From NCBI GenBank assembly GCA_947363605.1, contig CANAQK010000004.1, positions 1-64,000 of the forward strand: DNA of 64,000 bases. Reading direction: 5' to 3'. Shown here piece by piece: positions 8,277 to 16,933 of the stretch (position 1 is its first letter; each line of letters begins with the position of its first letter). Source of the stretch: an uncultured Clostridia bacterium (GTDB lineage Bacteria > Bacillota > Clostridia > Oscillospirales > Ruminococcaceae). The notes under the pieces were generated by a model. It was not told the origin of the DNA. It ran no database searches and worked only from the letters and a program-made list of their open reading frames with translations. Both the position numbers and the translations under genes were made by a program.

Positions 8277-8957
8277 ATGCAGTATATGCCTTACCACTAC
8301 AGCACATCCGAGCTGGAACTTCTCATGAATGCCTTCTGGATCGTGATGACCATCGGGCTGGTGATCGGCGGGCTGATCCTGCTGACCTTTTATATTTTTT
8401 CATCCATCGGGATCTACACCCTGGCCAAACGGCGGGGCTATTACCGTCCCTGGCTGGCCTGGATCCCGTTCGCCCGGGACTATCTGCTGGGCGGGATCGC
8501 GGACAATATCCAGTTTAGGAAGGGAAAAAACAGCTATCTCCGTCAGATCCTGCTGGGGCTGAGCATTTTTTATACGCTGGCCTATATCGCCTATGCAATC
8601 CAAGCGCTCCAAATGATTCCGGAAATGCTTCTGGCGATCTTTCAGGGGCAGAACCCGACGTATGGCAACAGTACCATGATGATGATGGGTATAGGTATGT
8701 TTATGAACCTGCTGTCGCTGGGGTATACGGTTGTCAACTATCTGGCGCTTTACCGGGTTTTCCAGGAATACGCCGGGAAAAACGCCCTGCTCTTTTTGGT
8801 GCTCTCCATCCTGTTCGGAATCGCGCCGTTTTTCCTGTTTGCCATCCGGAACAAGCCGGCTGCCAGCGAACTGCCTCCCCCGCCGTTTTATGGCAACCCG
8901 CCTTACCCCGGCGGCCCGGTTCCTCCTCAGCAGCCGCCCTATTCAGGCTGGAGATAA
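8277..8957 (+). CDS. Multi-spanning membrane protein, paralogue of the next gene
   Basis: 226 aa with four or five hydrophobic segments (about 15-45, 90-115, 140-165, 175-195), a conserved loop YTLAKRRGYYRPWLAWIPFARDYLLGGIADN after the first segment, and a Pro/Gly-rich C-terminal tail. AAAGGAGGACTGACAA precedes the ATG. Not assigned to a named family. It follows aspS by 31 nt and is followed 23 nt later by a homologue with the same loop, so this is a tandem duplication in one transcript. Function unknown; membrane location is inferred from hydrophobicity. Confidence 0.8.
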   Translation: MQYMPYHYSTSELELLMNAFWIVMTIGLVIGGLILLTFYIFSSIGIYTLAKRRGYYRPWLAWIPFARDYLLGGIADNIQFRKGKNSYLRQILLGLSIFYTLAYIAYAIQALQMIPEMLLAIFQGQNPTYGNSTMMMMGIGMFMNLLSLGYTVVNYLALYRVFQEYAGKNALLFLVLSILFGIAPFFLFAIRNKPAASELPPPPFYGNPPYPGGPVPPQQPPYSGWR

Positions 8958-8980
8958 ATTCCCCGTAAGGAGGGGGTTCG

Positions 8981-9601
8981 ATGATGCTTTTTGCGATGAC
9001 GGATATCGCTGAACCGTTCAGGGAGATTCTCACTTCCCTTTCCTCAGGCTATGGGATCCTCTGCTATATCCTGGGGTCCATTGGGCTTTATACACTCAGC
9101 CAGCGAAGGGGGTACCTCTCCTCTTGGCAGGCGTGGATCCCTTTTGTGCGGGACTACGCGCTGGGCAATATGGCGGATAATATCAATTACTGCCGGGGGA
9201 AACCGACACGGCTGCGTTTCTGGATGCTGGCCACCGAGGTGCTGAACGCCGGGATTTTCCTGCTTTTCATTGCGGCGGTGTTTGCCGGGAGCCTGTGGGG
9301 CATCTGGTTCCGCCCGGACTGGGACTTCTTGGAGTGGATGGGCTGGATGTTTTTCCTCTTCCTGGCAATGCTGGCGCTTTTCGCTGTGGTTTGGGTATTC
9401 CGGGTTGTGGTGGAATGTATTGTTTACTTCCGGATTTTCTCGGACTATTCCGCGGGAAATGCGGTTGGTTTCCTTCTGCTCCATATTTTCTTCGGGGCAG
9501 GCCCCATCCTGCTGTTTGCCCTGCGGGGTAAAATCCCGATCACGCTTTATCCGGTTCTGTCCCCGCAGGTCCATCCGCCGGGCCCCTATGGGCGCCGGTA
9601 A
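8981..9601 (+). CDS. Multi-spanning membrane protein, second tandem paralogue
   Basis: 206 aa. It shares the loop motif YTLSQRRGYLSSWQAWIPFVRDYALGNMADN and the order of hydrophobic segments with the preceding gene but is well diverged, so the duplication is not recent. GGAGGGGG lies 7 nt upstream of tandem ATG codons. It ends with a short proline-rich tail. Function unknown. The conserved WIPF-RDY loop suggests a shared role, possibly as a heteromeric pair. Confidence 0.8.
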   Translation: MMLFAMTDIAEPFREILTSLSSGYGILCYILGSIGLYTLSQRRGYLSSWQAWIPFVRDYALGNMADNINYCRGKPTRLRFWMLATEVLNAGIFLLFIAAVFAGSLWGIWFRPDWDFLEWMGWMFFLFLAMLALFAVVWVFRVVVECIVYFRIFSDYSAGNAVGFLLLHIFFGAGPILLFALRGKIPITLYPVLSPQVHPPGPYGRR

Positions 9602-9635
9602 ACCTGCCGTCTGTCAATCAAGTATAGAAAGGAGA

Positions 9636-9648
9636 GGCCGCTTCGGCC
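9636..9648 (+). promoter_or_regulatory. Hairpin between ribosome binding site and start codon of the AI-2E gene
   Basis: GGCCG (9636-9640), CTT loop, CGGCC (9644-9648). If formed, it shortens the 26-nt spacing between AAAGGAG and ATG to about 13 nt, so it may decide translation efficiency. Confidence 0.4.
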
Positions 9649-9660
9649 GCATAAACGCCC

Positions 9661-10941
9661 ATGAAATTCCGTTGGGAAAAACAATATCTTTATTGGGGGA
9701 TCACTGCTTTCCTGGTGATTGTATGCAGTATTTCTTTTTTCCTGATCTTGGACCGGATTGAAACAGTTCAGAAAGTCCTGCACACTATCCTGCAAATCCT
9801 GACCCCCTTCAGCATCGGGCTGGTACTGGCTTATCTGGTCAGCCCGGTAATGGATTTTTTCGAGGTCAAGGTTTTCCGGCCTCTGCTGACTCCCCGCTGG
9901 AAAAAAATGCCCAAGCCGCTTCCACGGGTTTTAGCACTGATTATTTCGATTGTCCTGGTGCTTGCGATTATTGCCGGGCTGCTGGTAATGGTCGTCCCCC
10001 AGCTGATCGACAGCATCAAAGGGATTGTCAACAACCTGCAATACTATTTTACCAACCTGGAAAACTGGATCATAGAGCTGGCGGCTTCCGACCCGGAGCT
10101 GACCGCCATACTGGAAAGCCGGTTCAATGATCTGAACCAGACCATTACCGAATGGGCCAGCAAAAACTTCCTGCCTCAGCTGGAGCAAATCATCAGCGGC
10201 CTGACGACCGGGGTGATGGGATTTTTCAAATTCCTGACGAACACCTTTGTCGGGCTGGTCATCGCCATTTATGTCCTCTTTGATAAAGAGCATTTCTTTG
10301 CGCAGAGCAAAAAGCTGACCTACGCGATCTTCCCAGTCCGGGCGGCCAATACCCTGCTGCGGACCGTCCGCCGGGCAGACGCGGTATTCGGCAGCTTTAT
10401 CAAAGGGAAACTGATTGACTCCCTTTTAATCGGCCTGCTCTGCTTTGTCGGGATGTCCATTTTCAAGCTGCCCTTCGCCCTGCTGATTTCAGTCATGGTA
10501 GGCGTTACCAATATCATCCCGTTCTTCGGGCCATTTATCGGGGCAGTCCCCAGCGCGATCCTGATTTTGATGGTAGACCCGCTGAAATGCCTCTACTTTG
10601 TTCTGTTTATACTCGCGCTTCAGCAGTTTGACGGGAACATCCTGGGGCCGAAAATCCTGGGGGATTCTACCGGGCTGTCCGCTTTCTGGGTGATGTTTGC
10701 CATCCTGACCTTCGGCGGCGTGCTCGGCTTCCCCGGGATGGTAATCGGCGTCCCCACCTTTGCGCTGATTTACGAACTGATTTCGGACTTTGCCTCCTCC
10801 CGGCTCCAAAAGCATGAACTCCCTGTCAGCACGGATGAATACCGGGATATCGACTATATCAACACGATCGAACATGAAGCCGTGATGAAAGAGGAAGTGG
10901 ACGATGTAAAAATCGCCGATTTCCCCTCCAAAAAGAAATAA
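9661..10941 (+). CDS. AI-2E family transporter (PerM/YdiK-like)
   Basis: 426 aa integral membrane protein with about eight hydrophobic segments, an extracytoplasmic helical insert (about 110-190: NLQYYFTNLENWIIELAAS), and the family signature near the C-terminal end (GVTNIIPFFGPFIGAVPSAILIL; QQFDGNILGPKILGDSTGLSAFWVM). Members include AI-2 exporters and Na+/H+ antiporter-like proteins; the substrate cannot be told here. The only ribosome binding site (AAAGGAG, 9628-9634) is 26 nt from the ATG, with a GGCCG-CTT-CGGCC hairpin between them. The N-terminus MKFRWEKQYLYWG fits the family. Terminator follows. Confidence 0.85.
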   Translation: MKFRWEKQYLYWGITAFLVIVCSISFFLILDRIETVQKVLHTILQILTPFSIGLVLAYLVSPVMDFFEVKVFRPLLTPRWKKMPKPLPRVLALIISIVLVLAIIAGLLVMVVPQLIDSIKGIVNNLQYYFTNLENWIIELAASDPELTAILESRFNDLNQTITEWASKNFLPQLEQIISGLTTGVMGFFKFLTNTFVGLVIAIYVLFDKEHFFAQSKKLTYAIFPVRAANTLLRTVRRADAVFGSFIKGKLIDSLLIGLLCFVGMSIFKLPFALLISVMVGVTNIIPFFGPFIGAVPSAILILMVDPLKCLYFVLFILALQQFDGNILGPKILGDSTGLSAFWVMFAILTFGGVLGFPGMVIGVPTFALIYELISDFASSRLQKHELPVSTDEYRDIDYINTIEHEAVMKEEVDDVKIADFPSKKK

Positions 10942-10942
10942 T

Positions 10943-11006
10943 GCCAGCCGCTGCCCCGGCTCCGGAACATATGGCTTTCCGGGGCCGGGAACCGGCGGTA
11001 TTTTTG
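10943..11006 (+). terminator. Terminator after the hisS-to-transporter transcript
   Basis: GC-rich stem of about 13 pairs with one mismatch (10953-10966 with 10977-10990). An outer GCCG/CGGC pairing extends it up to a T-tract at 11001-11005. Confidence 0.7.
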
Positions 11007-11035
11007 AGAAAAATCCAAAGCTGTGTGAAAAATGA

Positions 11036-11064
11036 TTGATTTTTACAGCAAGTTCGTGTATAAT
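11036..11064 (+). promoter_or_regulatory. Promoter of the SRP RNA
   Basis: TTGATT (11036-11041), 17-nt spacer, TATAAT (11059-11064). It lies about 35 nt upstream of the RNA's terminal stem. Confidence 0.8.
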
Positions 11065-11102
11065 AGAAAAAGTATCGAAAGAGCAGAGCAGGGGTTATAT
11101 TA

Positions 11103-11227
11103 TTTGATGTGCGGATAGGCGGGGCCTGTGCAGCAATCCGCCGCGAACCATGTCAGGCGGGGAACCGAGCAGCATTAAGCGGATGTGTTTGTGTGCCGCA
11201 GTGTTGCCTGTCTGTCCGCACATCAAA
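11103..11227 (+). ncRNA. ffs: Signal recognition particle RNA (4.5S-like, small type)
   Basis: The conserved Ffh-binding core is visible: GAACCATGTCAGG followed by GGGGAACCGAGCAGCA, the asymmetric-loop and GGAA-type apical-loop region of helix 8. The ends pair perfectly over 13 nt (11103-11115 with 11215-11227), giving a long rod. At about 125 nt it is the small type without room for an Alu domain, although many Bacillota have a longer RNA of about 270 nt. It binds Ffh to form the SRP for co-translational membrane targeting. Position just upstream of dnaX matches the scr-dnaX order known from Bacillus. Confidence 0.92.
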
Positions 11228-11289
11228 TGAGGTAACAAGGAATCCGGCAGGGTTCACTGCCTGCTTTTCGTTTTGAGGGAGGGCTTTTT

Positions 11290-12933
11290 GTGTATCTGGC
11301 GCTTTATCGGAAATACCGTCCAAAGACCTTCGAGGATGTCATCAGTCAGCCGCATATCACCACTACCCTGAAAAACGAAATCCGGCAGAACCGCACCGCG
11401 CACGCCTATCTTTTCACCGGGCCGCGCGGAACCGGAAAGACCACCTGCTCCAAAATCCTGGCGATGGCGGTGAACTGCGAGCACCCCATCGATGGAGACC
11501 CCTGCTTGTCCTGCGAATCCTGCAAAGGGATCGAAAACGGTTCTATCCTGGACGTCGTGGAAATCGACGCCGCCAGCAACAACGGGGTGGACAGCATCCG
11601 GCAGCTGCGGGACGAAGCCAGCTATACGCCAGGCCAGTGCCGCTTCCGGGTCTACATCATCGACGAAACCCATATGCTGTCGTCAGGGGCATTCAATGCC
11701 CTGCTCAAAATCATGGAGGAGCCGCCTCCCCATGTCAAGTTTATCCTGGCAACCACAGAGGCGCATAAGGTTCCGGCGACCATCCTTTCCCGCTGCCAGC
11801 GGTTTGATTTCCGGAGGATCCGTCCGGAAGACATCCAGCAGCGCCTGCTGGAAATTGCCGGCCGGGAGGATTTCACCCTGGCCCCTGACGCAGCCGAGCT
11901 GATCGCCCGGCTGGCTGACGGCGGGATGCGGGACGCATTTTCCCTGCTGGATCAATGCGCCGCCTTCTGCGACACGATCACGTTGGACACCGTCGTTCAG
12001 GCGGCAGGCGTGGTCGGCCGGGATTATCTGTATGAGCTGACCGACTGTATCCGGCGGGAAGACGGGGCGGGCGCCGTCCTCCGGATTGGCGAGCTGTATG
12101 GGATGTCCAAGGATATGCAGGGGCTGGTGGAGGAAATGATCCACCACTTCCGCAATTTGATGCTGGCCCTGACCCTGAAGGAACCGCAAAAGCTGGTTTC
12201 TGTCCTGCCGCACGAGCGGGAGCGCCTGATGGAATCAGCTAAGCAGTTCCCTCTTTCGGCCGTGCTGGAAATCCTCGGCGAGCTCCAGGAATGTCTGGAT
12301 AAAATGGGACGCAGCTATGACAAGCGGATGACGCTGGAATTGACCTTTGTCAAGCTCTGTACCCCGGCTATGTGGACGACTCCCGAAGGGCTCCTGGCCC
12401 GTCTGGACCGCCTGGAAGCAGTACTCTACAGCGGCCGGCTGCCAGCCTTGGCAGAAACGCCGGTTCCTGTATCGCCTGCGCCGCCCGAGCCGACCCTTGA
12501 GGTGCCGGAGGTTGCACCAGGGCTTCAGGTAGCGGAGCCGCAGGAATTTTCCCAGACAGAACCGGCAAAAGCTGTTCCGGAACCCCCGCCGAAGCCAGTG
12601 CAGAACCAACCCCAGCCTTTGCCGGAATGGGCGGATATCCTGGCAGATCTGGCCGGACGGGATATGCCGCTCTGCGGGATTTTGAAGGGCTCCCGCGCTT
12701 TTACCGCCGGGGAGGTCATTTACATCGATTCACCGCTGTCTTTGATGGGCGCTATGCTCCGTCAGGAGGGCAACGCCGCCAAGGTGATTGCCGCGGTTGA
12801 AAATAAAACCGGCAAACGGTATAAGCTGCGGGTAAAAAGCGCTGCGCCGCCTGCCGCCACGCAGGAAAGCGCATTTGGCAAACTGTTAGAAAAAGCGCGC
12901 GCGAATGGAATCGAAGTCCGTGAGGAAGAATAA
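11290..12933 (+). CDS. dnaX: DNA polymerase III subunit gamma/tau
   Basis: 547 aa with a GTG start after GAGGGAGGG. AAA+ clamp-loader ATPase: Walker A GPRGTGKTTCSK (about 37-48), a four-Cys zinc module (C-x8-C-x2-C-x2-C), Walker B IIDETHMLS, SRC motif LSRCQRFDF, sensor 2 region, then a Pro-rich hinge and C-terminal domain. It loads the beta clamp and tethers polymerase III. No obvious A6G-type slippery heptamer was seen, so a short gamma form by frameshifting is not indicated. ybaB overlaps the operon downstream. Confidence 0.96.
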   Translation: MYLALYRKYRPKTFEDVISQPHITTTLKNEIRQNRTAHAYLFTGPRGTGKTTCSKILAMAVNCEHPIDGDPCLSCESCKGIENGSILDVVEIDAASNNGVDSIRQLRDEASYTPGQCRFRVYIIDETHMLSSGAFNALLKIMEEPPPHVKFILATTEAHKVPATILSRCQRFDFRRIRPEDIQQRLLEIAGREDFTLAPDAAELIARLADGGMRDAFSLLDQCAAFCDTITLDTVVQAAGVVGRDYLYELTDCIRREDGAGAVLRIGELYGMSKDMQGLVEEMIHHFRNLMLALTLKEPQKLVSVLPHERERLMESAKQFPLSAVLEILGELQECLDKMGRSYDKRMTLELTFVKLCTPAMWTTPEGLLARLDRLEAVLYSGRLPALAETPVPVSPAPPEPTLEVPEVAPGLQVAEPQEFSQTEPAKAVPEPPPKPVQNQPQPLPEWADILADLAGRDMPLCGILKGSRAFTAGEVIYIDSPLSLMGAMLRQEGNAAKVIAAVENKTGKRYKLRVKSAAPPAATQESAFGKLLEKARANGIEVREEE

Positions 12934-12988
12934 ACGAAAAGGGGAACGCCGGGATTTCCCGGACCCTGATAAAATGGAGGAACGAAAA

Positions 12989-13345
12989 ATGAAAGCAAGA
13001 TTACCCCAAGGATATGGTAAAAATTCCAATAATGTAGCCAACATGGTAAAACAGGCTCAGAAGGTTCAGGAAGATATGAACAAACTCCAGGAGGAACTGG
13101 AGGTCACGGAGTATCAGGCTTCGGTGGGCGGCGGCGCCGTAGAGATTTCTATCACCGGCAAGAAGGTGGTAAAATCCCTGAAAATCAAACCCGAGGCGGT
13201 AGATCCCGAAGATGTCGAGATGCTCCAGGACCTGCTGGTCAGCGCGTTTAACGAGGGCGTGCGGATGGCGGAAGAGGACTCTGAAAAGAGAATGGCTGAA
13301 ATCACTCAGGGGATGAATGTCGGCGGACTGGGCAGCCTGCTGTAA
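12989..13345 (+). CDS. ybaB: YbaB/EbfC family nucleoid-associated protein
   Basis: 118 aa. Start at 12989 follows GGAGGAACGAAAA; the in-frame ATG at 12905 lies inside dnaX. Family hallmarks are present: coiled-coil helix NVANMVKQAQKVQEDMNKLQEEL and the core VGGGAVEISITGKKVVKSLKIKPEAV-DPED. It forms dimers that bind and bridge DNA. Its place between dnaX and recR is conserved across bacteria. The N-terminus has an unusual basic Gly-Tyr-Gly extension before the usual start. Confidence 0.93.
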   Translation: MKARLPQGYGKNSNNVANMVKQAQKVQEDMNKLQEELEVTEYQASVGGGAVEISITGKKVVKSLKIKPEAVDPEDVEMLQDLLVSAFNEGVRMAEEDSEKRMAEITQGMNVGGLGSLL

Positions 13346-13394
13346 GAAGGCCCGTTCAGGGCATTTCCTGATGGATTATCCCGTCAGGAGCCAG

Positions 13395-13578
13395 TATAGT
13401 CAACGCGCTTGAAAAGAAGCCAATGCTTCTTTTCAACACTGCGGCATATCATGCCGCAGTGGGCCGCGAAGCGGCCATGCGGTAGGGCTTCATAGACGGC
13501 GCACCGCGCATTTTATGCGCGAACAGGCAAAGCCTGACCCTCAAATCGATACCCGATTTGAGGGTGTGCCGACTATAT
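13395..13578. repeat. Multi-hairpin palindromic element upstream of recR
   Basis: A chain of hairpins enclosed by complementary ends TATAGTC (13395-13401) and GACTATA (13572-13578). Inside are a perfect 10-bp stem 13411-13420/13425-13434; 11-bp stem 13437-13447/13451-13461; GGCCGC-GAA-GCGGCC 13462-13476; a GCGCAT/ATGCGC stem near 13506-13521; CAGGC-AAA-GCCTG; and an 11-bp stem 13538-13548/13554-13564. GGCGCAC (about 13498) can also pair with GTGTGCC (about 13564). The nested layout looks like a MITE- or REP-like interspersed element or a structured RNA, not a plain terminator. It separates ybaB from recR. Confidence 0.7.
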
Positions 13579-13603
13579 CAAACAGGACTGCGGGGACGTT
13601 GCT

Positions 13604-14203
13604 ATGAAATTCGGCGCACTGCCGTTGACAAAATTAGTGGAGCAGTTTGCTTCCTTGCCGGGAATCGGTCGGAAAACCGCCCAAAGGCTGGCATTTTACA
13701 TCCTGACCCTGACCAAGGAACAAGCAAAGGAATTTGCGGATGCCATTCTGGACGCACATGAAAAAATCCGCTACTGTTCCGTCTGCAAAAATTATACCGA
13801 CCGCGAATACTGCGAAATCTGTGAGGATGAAACGCGGGACCCTTCCCTGATCTGTGTCGTTGAAGACGCCAAGGATGTCGCCGCTTTTGAGCGCACCCGG
13901 GAATACCGTGGGCTGTACCATGTATTGGGCGGCCTGATTTCACCAATGGACGGGATCGGGCCGGATCAGATCTTTGTCAAGGAGCTTCTGGTCCGGGTAC
14001 AATCCGGCGAGATCCGGGAAGTCATTATGGCGACGAACCCCACGGTGGAGGGTGAAGCCACGGCCATGTATGTCGGCCGGCTGCTCAAGCCCTTCGGTGT
14101 CAAAGTCAGCCGTTTGGCTTATGGGATCCCGGTCGGCTCCGACCTAGAATACGCGGACGAGGTTACCCTGTTCAAGGCCCTGGAAAACCGCAGCGAAATT
14201 TAA
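13604..14203 (+). CDS. recR: Recombination protein RecR
   Basis: 199 aa, full length. N-terminal helix-hairpin-helix (LASLPGIGRKTAQRLAFYIL), C4 zinc finger (CSVCKNYTDREYC-EIC), and Toprim domain (LICVVEDAKDVAAFE ... GLYHVLGGLISPMDGIGPD). With RecF/RecO it helps load RecA at gaps during recombinational repair. The ribosome binding site is weak (GGGGA) compared with neighbours, and the hairpin element ends 25 nt before the start. That is relevant if recR is expressed by read-through from dnaX-ybaB. Confidence 0.96.
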   Translation: MKFGALPLTKLVEQFASLPGIGRKTAQRLAFYILTLTKEQAKEFADAILDAHEKIRYCSVCKNYTDREYCEICEDETRDPSLICVVEDAKDVAAFERTREYRGLYHVLGGLISPMDGIGPDQIFVKELLVRVQSGEIREVIMATNPTVEGEATAMYVGRLLKPFGVKVSRLAYGIPVGSDLEYADEVTLFKALENRSEI

Positions 14204-14221
14204 CCGGAAAGGAGGCCCCTG

Positions 14222-14698
14222 ATGGCGGCAAAGGAAAAAGAATCAACCAAAACCATTGCGCTGAACAAAAAAGCGCGGCATGATTTTTTCGTGATGGAAA
14301 GCCTGGAAGCCGGTATTGAACTGGTAGGAACCGAAGTAAAGTCCATCCGCCAGGGCGGGGTCAGCCTCAAGGAAAGCTGGTGTGCGGTGGAAAACGGGGA
14401 AGTCTGGGTCAAGCAAATGCACATCGCCCCCTATGAAAAGGGGAATATTTACAATAAAGACCCGCTGCGGGAACGCAAACTCCTGCTGCATAAGCGGGAG
14501 ATCCACCGGCTGGTGGGGATTATCAAGCAGCAAAGCTATACCCTGATCCCGCTGTCCCTGTATTTTAAGGGCTCGCGGATCAAGATGCAGTTAGGGCTCT
14601 GTAAAGGTAAAAAGCTCTATGATAAGCGCGAGGACGCAGCCAAGCGGGATGCTGGCCGCGAAATGGACCGCGCGATGAAGGAACGCTCCAGAAGCTAA
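14222..14698 (+). CDS. smpB: SsrA-binding protein SmpB
   Basis: 158 aa, normal length. Start preceded by GAAAGGAGG. Family motifs: [56 protein letters not shown]. The basic C-terminal tail mimics an mRNA in the ribosomal A site. It binds tmRNA and brings it to stalled ribosomes. Its partner RNA ssrA begins 15 nt downstream. Confidence 0.97.
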   Translation: MAAKEKESTKTIALNKKARHDFFVMESLEAGIELVGTEVKSIRQGGVSLKESWCAVENGEVWVKQMHIAPYEKGNIYNKDPLRERKLLLHKREIHRLVGIIKQQSYTLIPLSLYFKGSRIKMQLGLCKGKKLYDKREDAAKRDAGREMDRAMKERSRS

Positions 14699-14712
14699 GT
14701 GTTCCCCCATTT

Positions 14713-15065
14713 GGGGGCGTAAAGGTTTCGACGGGGATGAGGAACCCTGGTAAGCGAGTAGAGCGGGCGGAAGCTCTTTAATCGCCGCACTTTAAATTTA
14801 AACGCTAACAATAATAAATTAGCTTACGCTGCCTAATTAGGCGCGTCGTCCGTACCGGGAGGGACCACGGGCCCGGTCGGGCGTCAAGTAAGTGGTGAAC
14901 GTCTTTTCAGAGTGTTTCGGCTGAAAGGATGTATCAGAAACTACTAAAACGGTAAGCCTGCTTTTCGGCGTGCCGCAGAGGGAATGTCAAAAGAAACAGC
15001 TAAACTCGTAGAAAGCCGGGGGAAATTGTTTTCGGACGTGAGTTCGACTCTCACCGCCTCCACCA
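14713..15065 (+). ncRNA. ssrA: Transfer-messenger RNA (tmRNA)
   Basis: 353 nt. The 5' end GGGGGCG pairs with CGCCTCC before the encoded 3' ACCA, giving the tRNA-Ala-like acceptor. The conserved 5' GTAAAGGTTTCGACGGGG and T-arm GAGTTCGACTCTC are present. The tag reading frame runs 14804-14836 and encodes ANNNKLAYAA then TAA, so the appended tag is A-ANNNKLAYAA with the degradable C-terminal AA. Several pseudoknots are likely in the middle. It works with SmpB just upstream in trans-translation. Confidence 0.97.
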
Positions 15066-15141
15066 TTATGGTCTATATCCGAACACCTTTATTTTCACAA
15101 CGGATTGTTGGTACTGGTGTCGACCATAGAATATCGATAGC

Positions 15142-15175
15142 TGAAGAAGGACGGTAATATTACCGTCCTTCTTCA
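15142..15175. terminator. 34-bp perfect palindrome after ssrA
   Basis: Perfectly self-complementary 15142-15175 (arms of 17). It lies between rightward ssrA and the leftward RCC1-like gene, so it may act as a bidirectional terminator. The tail is only moderately T-rich. Confidence 0.6.
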
Positions 15176-15423
15176 ATTCATACAATATTTCCCAATATAT
15201 GTCTAGTAGCCTTATAAGAACACGTAACACATTTTTATTTCTAACTTTACAAATAAAGTTGCACTTAAATGGGAAACATTTCTAGCATCCAGAATCTCCA
15301 CAGCTTTCCAGTTAATGAGGGAAAAGATTGGCTGCAAAAAATGACTAACCCCTTTGGAGTAATTACGCTGGATTCAGTTTACCTGGTGGTGATTTACCCG
15401 TGTCACAGAATTGGCCTCCGCTG
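15176..15423. other. Spacer at the boundary between backbone and AT-rich region
   Basis: No supported gene. Base composition drops sharply from here on compared with the housekeeping block. No second copy of the ssrA 3' end was found to mark an integration. Confidence 0.4.
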
Positions 15424-16860
15424 TCATAGTGTAATGTAACAATCACTACCCATAATGTCACTGAAACGAATGGGGAAAGTAACAAAATCATTTTCTAAAC
15501 AATATACTCTTGCCGAAAGTGTTCCATCCTCCTTGATATGTATTCCGTTGATATAGGTACTTATCGGATTTGAATTGTCGATTATCCGAGGATAACAATA
15601 TACGCTATCTGGCATTGTAAGATCAAATGCATTAAAGATATTATCGTTGCAAGGTGCATAAGTATTAAATGGTGAATCTCCCCAGTGCATCAAATCGCCA
15701 GTATTTGTCCATGCATAGATACCAGTGTCTGTATTCACAATTGAAATAATATTTGACGCAATTTCTGTGGGTGTTGTCACGTATACAGGCACTGCTATCG
15801 TTTCCAGTGTTGGATGGCCTATTACCATCAGGTGACTTGGTGCATAATCATAAATGGAGCCACATCCAACAGCCCCTCGACTGTTATCACCCCAACCATA
15901 CAGCTTACCATCATCGGAAAAAGCAAAATACACTGTGGAGCACGAAGAATTCTGGCCATTTTGATTACGATTCATATATATATCTGAAAAACCAGGTAAT
16001 TGATAGGACTCGGTTGTGTATTCATATGCTTTCACTTCACGCGTAATTGAATAGTGAAGCACATGATCCTTGGTAATATAAATGTCGCTGTTTGCAAATT
16101 TCAAAACATTCTGAGCAATTAAATTTAAATCTAGTGTATATAAATCTCCATTACTTTTTAAGAAGCAACCATTTCCAATTTGGACCACATCAGTCGCGAT
16201 CTCTTCCTTTGATTGCACATCAATGCTCCCAAAAGACATGGTCATTGAAATTGCCCATAGTCTCCCATCATTCGTCCATACAAATAGCTTGTCGGACTTG
16301 ATAAACGCTTGTGCATTTTCCATAAGACAGCTAGATGTGTTGTTCAACCAATCATATGCCATGAGTCTGCCATCTTTTAGCAATACAAACGCTCGGCACG
16401 CGAGAATATCTGCATACATAGACAATTCTGGTGTTGGTTGAGAAATGACCTGTTGAGTGGATACAGTGTTAACAGAATTTTTTAAGTTTTGTGAAGAATC
16501 CACTGTTTCTTTTAGCAGGGATTGAGGAGGTTCCGGAGACGTTATGTCCAATGAATCTAAGATTTTTTGAATATCGCTGTCAGTGTCTTGGACGGAGATA
16601 CGCTCTCCCGATGGCAGGATAATACCTATTGACGTTGTTTTGCTGCTTGTCTCTGGCAAAGAAACGTGGAGTGAACCGTCTTGTTTCAAAGTTTCAAAAT
16701 TTTCATCGTTGTATATGCCAAGATCTTGTAGCATTTCCTTAATGCTATCTTCCATCTTTGGGCAGACGGGCAAATCTGATTCGCTGGCGTGGGCAATTGA
16801 AGTTAAACCAGAAATCAATAGTATCATAATAAGTATGATAGACAAACTTTTTTTAATCAT
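15424..16860 (-). CDS. Exported RCC1-like beta-propeller protein
   Basis: 478 aa. A signal peptide at 1-26 (KK, long hydrophobic stretch, AHA-S) implies secretion. From about 140 on there are repeated units of the RCC1 type: VLLKDGRLMAYDWL, FAFSDDGKLYGWGDNSRGAVGCG, TGIYAWTNTGDLMHWGDSPF, IKEDGTLSARVY. RCC1-like propellers in bacteria are mostly surface or secreted proteins of unknown ligand. GGAGAACACTGCT precedes the start. First of three leftward genes for exported proteins in an AT-rich stretch; probably acquired. Confidence 0.75.
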   Translation of the reverse strand: MIKKSLSIILIMILLISGLTSIAHASESDLPVCPKMEDSIKEMLQDLGIYNDENFETLKQDGSLHVSLPETSSKTTSIGIILPSGERISVQDTDSDIQKILDSLDITSPEPPQSLLKETVDSSQNLKNSVNTVSTQQVISQPTPELSMYADILACRAFVLLKDGRLMAYDWLNNTSSCLMENAQAFIKSDKLFVWTNDGRLWAISMTMSFGSIDVQSKEEIATDVVQIGNGCFLKSNGDLYTLDLNLIAQNVLKFANSDIYITKDHVLHYSITREVKAYEYTTESYQLPGFSDIYMNRNQNGQNSSCSTVYFAFSDDGKLYGWGDNSRGAVGCGSIYDYAPSHLMVIGHPTLETIAVPVYVTTPTEIASNIISIVNTDTGIYAWTNTGDLMHWGDSPFNTYAPCNDNIFNAFDLTMPDSVYCYPRIIDNSNPISTYINGIHIKEDGTLSARVYCLENDFVTFPIRFSDIMGSDCYITL

Positions 16861-16933
16861 AGCAGTGTTCTCCTAGATTGGTAAATAATATATGGTAGCC
16901 GACTCTTGAGTTTGAAACTTAACAGTAATAAAA

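Noticed and set aside
15040..15065. ssrA 3' end as attachment site of the prophage
   Set aside because: No duplicate of the ssrA end near 22.3 or 61.4 kb, and a large serine integrase normally does not use tRNA-like ends.
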